Below, piece by piece: positions 28,402-33,700 of a stretch of DNA of 33,700 bases. Each line of letters begins with the position of its first letter. Position 1 is the stretch's first letter. The position numbers and the translations under genes are program-made. A model generated the notes under the pieces. That model was not told where the DNA came from, did no database searches, and was given only the letters and a program-made list of their open reading frames with translations. Source of the DNA: Blastococcus sp. (GTDB taxonomy: Bacteria > Actinomycetota > Actinomycetes > Mycobacteriales > Geodermatophilaceae); NCBI GenBank assembly GCA_025965695.1, contig JAOPWM010000310.1, forward strand, positions 1 to 33,700, read 5' to 3'.

Positions 28402-29084
28402 GCGGACCGGACGCCCCCCGGCGGAGCCGCAGGCAGCTGCTGCTCCGCTGGGGTCTCCCGGTCCTCGTGCTGATCGTCGTCGGGCTGCTGCTCGCCCTGA
28501 TACTGCCGGGCGGAACCGACGGCTCCGTACCCGCTGCCGACTCGGAGCCGACCGCGTCCGAAGGCCTGTCCCCGGACGGGGAGCCGACGGCCACCGTGCC
28601 GCCGTCGCCGGCAACCGAACAGCCGGCGGCCTCCGTCGCCGCCCGTGAGGGCGTGCCGGAGTCGGCGCGGACCGTCGCGGTGGCGGCGGCGGCCGAATTC
28701 GCGGGCACGGCCGAGTGGTCGGACGGTGCGTCGGTGCGTGTGACCGACGCCCGGCAGCAGGTGACCTCGGGCCGGGGGCCGGGGGAGCGGGCCGGTCAGC
28801 CGCAAACGGTCTTCGCTCTCGAGCTGACCAACGGCTCGGGAGCGCCGCTGGACCTGAACGCGGTGATCGTCCAGGCCGTCTACGGGGGCGACAAGTCGCA
28901 GGCCAGCCCGCTCTACGACGCGGAGACCGTGGACTTCTCGCGCACGCTCGAACCGGGCGGCACGGCGACGGCGATCTACTCCTTCGCCATCCCGGCTGAC
29001 CAGGTCGGCGACGTCGTCCTGTCGGTCGACGTCGACGGGTACCGCTTTCCGGCGGTGTTCAGCGGGGCAGTTCCGGTCCGCTGA
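28398..29084 (+). CDS. Single-pass membrane protein with extracytoplasmic DUF4352-like domain
   Basis: A 228-residue protein with a basic N-terminus (RRSRRQ), one membrane helix (WGLPVLVLIVVGLLLALILP, about 18-37), a proline-, threonine- and glutamate-rich linker and a C-terminal Ig-like domain. That domain has FALELTNGSGAPLDLNAVIV and LEPGGTATAIYSFAIPADQV, the pattern of DUF4352-like domains. The GTG at 28398 overlaps the TGA of the secreted-protein gene (GTGA), so the two are translated together and probably act together, for example as a membrane anchor or assembly partner. Confidence 0.83.
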   Translation: MSGPDAPRRSRRQLLLRWGLPVLVLIVVGLLLALILPGGTDGSVPAADSEPTASEGLSPDGEPTATVPPSPATEQPAASVAAREGVPESARTVAVAAAAEFAGTAEWSDGASVRVTDARQQVTSGRGPGERAGQPQTVFALELTNGSGAPLDLNAVIVQAVYGGDKSQASPLYDAETVDFSRTLEPGGTATAIYSFAIPADQVGDVVLSVDVDGYRFPAVFSGAVPVR

Positions 29085-29168
29085 CCGTCCGGCGCCCCGG
29101 ATCTGCACCGCGGACGCCGACCGCCCGGGTCCCTGGGTGCGGCAGGGCGCTGTGTCAGGGTGACCGCC

Positions 29169-29825
29169 GTGACAGCCGCCCTGACCGCGTTCCTCACCGG
29201 AGTGCTGGGACTCGGGATCGGTCACCTGGCGAACCGGATGGCCGGCAGATTTCCCTGGTCAGATGACGACGGGCGCGCGCTCGCCGTCCGGCCGCCCGTC
29301 GTCGAACTCGGGACGGCGCTCCTCTTCGTGCTCGTAGCTCTCCGCTTCGAGTCGTCCTGGGAGCTGCCTGCGTTCCTGTTCCTCGCGGGCGCCGGTGTGC
29401 TCCTCGCCGTCATCGACCGGCAGCACAAGCTGCTGCCCGACCGCGTCACGCTGCCCTCGATCGGGATCGGCGCGCTGCTGCTCGCGGTGGCGGCGGTGAC
29501 GACCGGGAACGGGGCGGCGCTGCTCCGGGCGGTGCTGGGCGCCGTGGTGCTCTACGTCGTCTTCGTCGTCCTCGTACTGATCTCGCCCCGCAGCATCGGC
29601 ATGGGCGACGCCAAACTGGCCGCGCTGCTGGGCCTGTACCTCGGCTGGCTGGGGTGGGGCGTGCTGCTGGTGGGCGCGGCCGCCGGCTTCGCGGTCCAAG
29701 CCGTGCTCGCGCTGGTCCTGCTCGCCAGCCGGCGGATCGGACTGCGCGGTGAGCTGCCGTTCGGACCGGCGATGCTGATCGGCGCCGCGCTCGCGATCGG
29801 GTGGAGCGACGCGCTTCTCGGCTGA
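29169..29825 (+). CDS. Prepilin peptidase (A24 family)
   Basis: A 218-residue membrane aspartyl protease that cleaves the signal of type IV/Flp prepilins. It has six to seven hydrophobic helices and the two catalytic aspartates, Asp83 (AVIDRQHKLLPD) and Asp147 in the GMGDAK motif (GxGD). The long N-terminal methyltransferase domain of PilD is absent, as in TadV-type enzymes. The GTG at 29169 is preferred because CAGGG lies eight bases upstream; a GTG at 29160 would add three residues but overlaps that site. It is the first gene of the Tad locus and its substrate is the Flp pilin downstream. Confidence 0.92.
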   Translation: MTAALTAFLTGVLGLGIGHLANRMAGRFPWSDDDGRALAVRPPVVELGTALLFVLVALRFESSWELPAFLFLAGAGVLLAVIDRQHKLLPDRVTLPSIGIGALLLAVAAVTTGNGAALLRAVLGAVVLYVVFVVLVLISPRSIGMGDAKLAALLGLYLGWLGWGVLLVGAAAGFAVQAVLALVLLASRRIGLRGELPFGPAMLIGAALAIGWSDALLG

Positions 29826-30011
29826 GATCCGTTCCGGCTGGCTACTCAGCGTCATGGCGCGGTGCGCAGAGTAATCCAAACGCATGACTGCTGTCCGGCG
29901 TCCGGGTGAACATCGCTCAAGTTGCCGGCAGTTCGGCCCGACAAGCTCCCCACAGCCGCGAGGCCGGGTCGCCCGACCCGGTCCGGACGGTCGACCCCTC
30001 AAGGAGCTCAT

Positions 30012-30206
30012 GTGCTGAACGTCTACGCCACCCTGGTCAGCCTCGTCGCGGTCGCCAAGAACCGCATGGAGGAGGAGAAGGGCGCCACCGCCGTCGAGTA
30101 CGGCCTGCTCGTCGGCCTCATCGCCGTCGCGATCATCGTGACCGTCGGCATCCTCGGCGGCCAGCTGAACAGCCTGTTCAAGACCATCACCGACGCCCTT
30201 CCGTAA
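30012..30206 (+). CDS. flp: Flp/Fap-type major pilin
   Basis: A 64-residue prepilin. The GTG at 30012 has AAGGAG five bases upstream; an ATG at 30010 is out of frame and stops at once. The leader ends with EEEKG; the predicted cleavage is Gly24/Ala25, giving a 40-residue mature pilin that begins ATAVEYGLL, with Glu29 at position +5 and a following tyrosine as Flp pilins require. The rest is one hydrophobic helix (IAVAIIVTVGILGG) and a short polar tail. The 186-base upstream spacer holds its promoter, which I could not identify. Confidence 0.95.
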   Translation: MLNVYATLVSLVAVAKNRMEEEKGATAVEYGLLVGLIAVAIIVTVGILGGQLNSLFKTITDALP

Positions 30207-30236
30207 GGCGCACCTCCCATCCATTCGCGGCTGTCC

Positions 30237-30271
30237 GGCGCAGCGGCCCCGATCCCGGGGGCCGCTGCGCC
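30237..30271 (+). terminator. 14-base-pair hairpin between flp and tadE
   Basis: Arms 30237-30250 and 30258-30271 are exact complements (ggcgcagcggcccc and its complement) around a seven-base loop. It lies 30 bases past the flp stop and no U-tract follows. It should end most flp transcripts or stabilise their 3' end, letting less mRNA reach the downstream assembly genes. Confidence 0.8.
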
Positions 30272-30298
30272 GTTGCACACGGGAGGCGGTGACCAGCA

Positions 30299-30697
30299 CT
30301 GACGAAGAGACGACTGCGCGGAGAACGCGGCGCCACCGCGGTGGAGTTCGCCTTCATCATGCCGCTGCTCATCGTGCTCGTCCTCGGCATCGCCGAGTTC
30401 GGGCGGGCCTTCCAGGTGTCCGGCACGCTCTCGGCCGCCGCCCGTGAGGGTGTCCGGGTGATGGCGCTGCAGAACGACCCGGCCGCCGCGCGGGCCGCCG
30501 TGCGCAACGCCGCGCCGGCGCTCGATCCCGCTGTCACCGACGCCCAGATCACCATCACGCCCGCCTCGTGCCCGACCACGGGCACCACCAACACCACGGT
30601 CCGCCTGAGCGTCACCTACCCCATGCCTTTCCTCACCAGCTTCTTCGGGAGCGGCGTCGACCTCACCGGAACGGGGGTCATGCGATGCAACGGCTGA
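30299..30697 (+). CDS. TadE-like pseudopilin, apparent CTG start
   Basis: A 132-residue TadE family protein of the Tad pilus. The leader KRRLRGERG and the helix ATAVEFAFIMPLLIVLVLGIAEF form a class III prepilin signal with cleavage after Gly11 and Glu16 at +5. The mature part has a periplasmic domain with a cysteine pair (PASCPTT and VMRCNG). The first canonical in-frame start is the GTG at 30341, which falls after the cleavage site and would remove the signal. An in-frame TGA at 30290 limits the upstream extension, so the best start is the CTG at 30299, 12 bases after GGGAGG. It overlaps the next gene by 13 bases. Confidence 0.8.
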   Translation: MTKRRLRGERGATAVEFAFIMPLLIVLVLGIAEFGRAFQVSGTLSAAAREGVRVMALQNDPAAARAAVRNAAPALDPAVTDAQITITPASCPTTGTTNTTVRLSVTYPMPFLTSFFGSGVDLTGTGVMRCNG

Positions 30698-31650
30698 CCG
30701 CCCCGTTCCGCAGACGTCTTTCCGGCGAGCACGGGGCCACCGCGGTGATCTTCGCGCTGCTCCTCGTGCCGATGCTCGGCTTCGCCGCCCTCGCCGTGGA
30801 CATCGGCTCGCTCTACGCCGAGCGGGCCCGTCTGCAGGTCGCCGCCGACGCCGCCGCGCTGGCGGTCGCGCAGGACTGCTCCCGCGGCGCCTGCGGAGAC
30901 ATGCTCGCCACGGCCCGCGCCATGGTCGCCGCGAACGACGGGGACGCCGCCGCAGCGCAGCCGGTGCTCAACAGCGCCCCGCTGAGCGTCACCGTCACCG
31001 GCCGGACTCCCGTGCAGCACTGGTTCGCACCGGTGATCGGGCACGACGCGACGGCGGTCTCCGCGACGGCGACCGTGGGTTGGGGCGCGCCGAGCCAGGG
31101 CACGGCCGTGTTGCCGCTGGCCTTCTCCTGGTGCTCGTTCAAGGCCCAGACCGGTGGTGGCCTGCCGTCGACGACGACGGTGCAGACGATCAAGCTCAGC
31201 AAGTCCGCGGGCCTGCCCGACTGCACCGGGCCCTCCGGGAACGTCGTCCCCGGCGGCTTCGGATTCCTGGTGACCGACAGCGGGACATGCGAGGTCACCA
31301 GCGCGCTGGACCAGCGGATGACCTCCTCCACCGGAAACACCCCTCCCCAGGGCTGCAGCGCTGCGGACTTCGCGGGCTACGTGGGGCGCACCGTCCTCCT
31401 GCCGATCTTCGACGAGTTCGGCGGAACGGGCAGCGGTGCCTGGTACCGGGTCTACGGCTACGCCGCCTTCACGCTCACCGGCTACGACTTCGGCGGCCAG
31501 TTCAACACCGGCAAGAAGGTCTGCGGCGGCAACGGCAGCGACCGCTGCGTCCTCGGCTACTTCACCCGGTTCGTCGAGCTGTCCGACGCCTGGAACTACA
31601 GCCCCGACGCCCCGCAGCTCGGGGCCTCCATCCTTCGACTGATCCGATAG
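30685..31650 (+). CDS. TadG-like pilus assembly protein
   Basis: A 321-residue membrane protein of the Tad/TadE/G-like group. The N-terminus has RRRLSGEHGATAVIFALLLV and a single membrane helix, followed by LAVDIGSLYAERARLQVAADAAALAVAQ, the hallmark of Tad-type proteins. The rest is a large extracytoplasmic domain with several cysteines. The prepilin-like signal lacks the +5 glutamate (Ile22 instead), so processing by the peptidase is doubtful. The ATG at 30685 lies inside the end of tadE, a 13-base overlap. Confidence 0.88.
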   Translation: MQRLTAPFRRRLSGEHGATAVIFALLLVPMLGFAALAVDIGSLYAERARLQVAADAAALAVAQDCSRGACGDMLATARAMVAANDGDAAAAQPVLNSAPLSVTVTGRTPVQHWFAPVIGHDATAVSATATVGWGAPSQGTAVLPLAFSWCSFKAQTGGGLPSTTTVQTIKLSKSAGLPDCTGPSGNVVPGGFGFLVTDSGTCEVTSALDQRMTSSTGNTPPQGCSAADFAGYVGRTVLLPIFDEFGGTGSGAWYRVYGYAAFTLTGYDFGGQFNTGKKVCGGNGSDRCVLGYFTRFVELSDAWNYSPDAPQLGASILRLIR

Positions 31651-31662
31651 GGGCGCCGATCC

Positions 31663-32412
31663 TTGGCACGTCGACTCCTGGCCGCGTTCGCGGCCCTGCT
31701 CCTCCTCGTCGTCGGCACCGCCGTCCTCGTGGCCTACGTGCGCGGCGCGGACAGCCGTGCCCTGGCCGGCGTCCGCACCGTCGACGTCCTGGTGGCCGAT
31801 GAGCTGATCCCCGAGGGGACGGCGGCCGCGGACCTGGCCGGCATGGTGCGCACCGAGACCGTGCCGGCGAAGTCCGCCGTCGACGGTCGGGTCGAGAACC
31901 TGGAGGAGCTCACCGGGCAGGTCGCCACGGTCGACCTCCTGCCGGGGGAGCAGTTGCTCGCCGCCCGCTTCGCGCGGCCGGGCGACCTCCGCGCGCCGGG
32001 GACCGTCGACGTGCCTCCGGGGCTGCAGGAGATCAGCGTGCTGCTCGAACCCCAGCGGACGGTGGGTGGCCGCCTCGCGGCCGGGAACACCGTGGGTGTC
32101 TACCTCTCGCAGGCGCTCCCGGACGGCACCGCTCAGACCTCTGCGGTTCTCCACCGTGTCCTGGTCACCCAGGTGCAGGGCGCGCCGGCGACGCCGGACC
32201 CGAAGGCCGCGACCGGTACCGAGGCGGCCGCCTCGGGCGCGCCGGCCGCGAGCCTGATGGTCACGCTGGCGCTCACCGCGAAGGACGCCGAGACGGTGAT
32301 CTTCGGCGCGGAGCACGGGACGCTGTGGCTGTCCCTGGAGCCCGAAGGAGCCGAGACGGGCGGCACGCGCGTCATCGAGCCGGGCACGATCTACACGGAG
32401 GTACCGCGATGA
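31663..32412 (+). CDS. cpaB: Flp pilus assembly protein CpaB/RcpC
   Basis: A 249-residue SAF-domain protein. A N-terminal membrane helix (about 5-27) is followed by VRTVDVLVADELIPEGTAA and LTGQVATVDLLPGEQLLAARFA (SAF) and then a beta domain with LQEISVLLEPQRTVGGRLAAG, typical of RcpC/CpaB. It is thought to sit with the outer part of the Tad machine. The start is a TTG at 31663 with AGGGG nine bases upstream; the first ATG is far inside the conserved region. Confidence 0.88.
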   Translation: MARRLLAAFAALLLLVVGTAVLVAYVRGADSRALAGVRTVDVLVADELIPEGTAAADLAGMVRTETVPAKSAVDGRVENLEELTGQVATVDLLPGEQLLAARFARPGDLRAPGTVDVPPGLQEISVLLEPQRTVGGRLAAGNTVGVYLSQALPDGTAQTSAVLHRVLVTQVQGAPATPDPKAATGTEAAASGAPAASLMVTLALTAKDAETVIFGAEHGTLWLSLEPEGAETGGTRVIEPGTIYTEVPR

Positions 32413-33602
32413 GCCGCGTCGTGCTCGCCGCAGCCGATGAGGAGCTCATCCTGCGGGTCAAGCAGGCGGCCGACGGCGACGTCCAGGTGCTGCCGCCCGG
32501 CCGCCTGCCCGGCGACCCGGCCCGCCTGTTCGAGCAGTTGCTGGACGGCGAACTGCCCGACGTGCTGCTCGTCGGCCCGCTCGCGCCGCTGCAGGAGGTG
32601 CTCACCCTCACCCAGCGGCTCGACGTCCAGTCCCCGGGGATCAGCGTCGTGCTGTTGACCGAGCCGGCGCCGGACACGTGGCAGGCCGCCATGCGCGCCG
32701 GCGTCCGAGACCTGCTGCATCCCCGTAGTGACGTCGCGGAGATCCGGGCGGCGGTGGACCGGGCCGGAACCGTCGCGGAGGGACGGCGGCGGGTGCTGCG
32801 CCCGGTCGAGGAGACCGCCCGCTACACCGGACGGGTCATCACGATCGCCTCGCCCAAGGGCGGCGTGGGCAAGACGACGGTCTCGGCCAACCTGGCCATC
32901 GGGCTGACCGCGGCCGCGCCCCAGTCGACGGTGCTGGTCGACCTCGACGTCCAGTTCGGCGACGTCGCCTCGGCGCTGAGCCTGGTGCCCGAGTACACCC
33001 TGCCCGATGTCGTCCGCGGCCCGGCCAGCGAGGACACGATGGTCCTCAAGACGTTCCTCACCCAGCACCCGAGCGGTCTCTACGCCGTCTGCGGCGCGGA
33101 GTCCCCGGCAGCCGGCGACACCGTCCGCGGCGAGGACGTGACCCGGCTGCTGGCCTCCCTGGCGCGGGAGTTCCGCTACGTCGTCGTCGACACCGCGCCC
33201 GGGCTCTCGGAGCAGACGCTGGCCGCACTCGACCGCGCCACCGACGTGATCATGCTGACGAGCATGGACGTGCCGGGCGTCCGCGGACTGCGCAAGGAGC
33301 TCGACGTGCTGCGCGAGCTGTGCATGATCCCGGCCGGCCGGCACGTGGTCATGAACTTCGCCGACCCCAAGGGCGGGCTGTCGGTCCGGGACGTCGAGAC
33401 CACGATCGGCGCCGGCGTCGACGTCGTCCTGCCGCGGTCATCGGCCGTCCCGGGATCGACCAACCAGGGCGTGCCCCTGCTGGAGAGCGGCGGCCGGCGC
33501 GATCCCATGGTCAAGGAACTGCGGCGGCTGGTGTCCCGGTTCTCCGCGACCCCACTGATGCGCCCGTCCCGGTACCGGGCCAAGCACCGGGCGGCCTCCT
33601 GA
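32409..33602 (+). CDS. cpaE: Tad pilus localisation ATPase CpaE/TadZ
   Basis: A 397-residue protein. Residues about 1-130 are a degenerate receiver-like domain (PDVLLVGPLAPL, RAGVRDLLHPRSD). Residues 140-380 are a MinD/ParA ATPase with the deviant Walker A motif SPKGGVGKTT at 148-157, LVDLDVQFGD and VVVDTAPGLSEQTLAALD. CpaE/TadZ proteins set the cellular site of Tad pilus assembly. The ATG at 32409 overlaps the cpaB stop (ATGA), and its own TGA shares a base with the next ATG. Confidence 0.93.
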   Translation: MSRVVLAAADEELILRVKQAADGDVQVLPPGRLPGDPARLFEQLLDGELPDVLLVGPLAPLQEVLTLTQRLDVQSPGISVVLLTEPAPDTWQAAMRAGVRDLLHPRSDVAEIRAAVDRAGTVAEGRRRVLRPVEETARYTGRVITIASPKGGVGKTTVSANLAIGLTAAAPQSTVLVDLDVQFGDVASALSLVPEYTLPDVVRGPASEDTMVLKTFLTQHPSGLYAVCGAESPAAGDTVRGEDVTRLLASLAREFRYVVVDTAPGLSEQTLAALDRATDVIMLTSMDVPGVRGLRKELDVLRELCMIPAGRHVVMNFADPKGGLSVRDVETTIGAGVDVVLPRSSAVPGSTNQGVPLLESGGRRDPMVKELRRLVSRFSATPLMRPSRYRAKHRAAS

Positions 33603-33700
33603 TGAACCTTGCCGACCGGCTGGAGGCGGCCCGCGGCCGCCCGATGCCCCACGACCCGACCGGCGGCCCGGCCACGACGGCCGCGCCCCCGCGCCCGCTG
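33602..33700 (+). CDS. Start of probable CpaF/TadA secretion ATPase (runs off the window)
   Basis: The last 33 codons of the window begin MNLADRLEAARGRP from an ATG at 33602 that overlaps the cpaE stop (TGATG). The residues are a soluble proline- and alanine-rich start without a motif. Position after cpaE and the MNLADRLE beginning fit the CpaF/TadA motor ATPase, but the catalytic part is outside the window. Confidence 0.6.
   Translation, partial: MNLADRLEAARGRPMPHDPTGGPATTAAPPRPL

Noticed and set aside
29906-30292. Plus-strand frame over the flp pilin gene
   Set aside because: Arginine-rich shadow frame; the pilin in the other frame has a full class III signal and an AAGGAG site.

Overview
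The window is chromosomal DNA of a very GC-rich actinobacterium. Third codon positions are almost all G or C, GTG starts are common, and translational overlaps of the ATGA/GTGA/TGATG type are frequent. The gene content (Tad/Flp pilus locus, GTP cyclohydrolase II-RibD reductase fusion, single-chain acyl-CoA carboxylase, DUF2064 and molybdopterin operon) looks most like Geodermatophilaceae or relatives (Blastococcus, Modestobacter, Geodermatophilus). That placement is an inference from style and gene content, not from a marker gene.

Region 1 (1-3633) is a compact accessory pathway. It holds the start of a divergent glycosyltransferase, a decayed GT4 glycosyltransferase, a tetrahydropterin-synthase-like protein with altered catalytic residues, a zinc-less MDR dehydrogenase, and a divergently transcribed GTP cyclohydrolase II fused to a RibD-type reductase. 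Together these suggest a GTP-derived pterin or pyrimidine metabolite, possibly glycosylated, whose last step is damaged here. This is my best candidate for an undescribed system.

Region 2 (3693-7368) is a thiamine block. thiM-thiE-thiD (minus strand) and a zinc alcohol dehydrogenase (plus strand) diverge from a shared spacer, and each has its own TPP riboswitch. The dehydrogenase is therefore placed in the thiamine regulon. A cyclopropane fatty-acid synthase gene broken by a single in-frame amber codon follows (7433-8752).

Region 3 (8879-16100) holds a 1838-residue eukaryotic-type acyl-CoA carboxylase (biotin carboxylase, biotin carrier, central region and carboxyltransferase in one chain), then three small poorly characterised genes.

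Region 4 (16101-22450) is an envelope or glycan cluster. One minus-strand operon encodes a GT2 glycosyltransferase, a DUF2064 protein, a cytochrome b-like/sulfite-oxidase-like molybdopterin protein and a small membrane protein, joined by 4-base overlaps. A polytopic membrane protein diverges from it, and a methyltransferase plus NAD-dependent sugar epimerase converge on that.

Region 5 (22683-29084) encodes exported proteins: a lipoprotein, a Gfo/Idh/MocA oxidoreductase, a 1185-residue secreted LamG/PKD protein and a translationally coupled single-pass membrane partner.

Region 6 (29169-33700) is the start of a Tad (tight adherence) pilus locus: prepilin peptidase, Flp pilin, a strong hairpin, TadE, TadG-like protein, CpaB/RcpC, CpaE/TadZ and the first codons of a probable CpaF/TadA ATPase. 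No tRNA, rRNA, CRISPR array or insertion sequence was seen.
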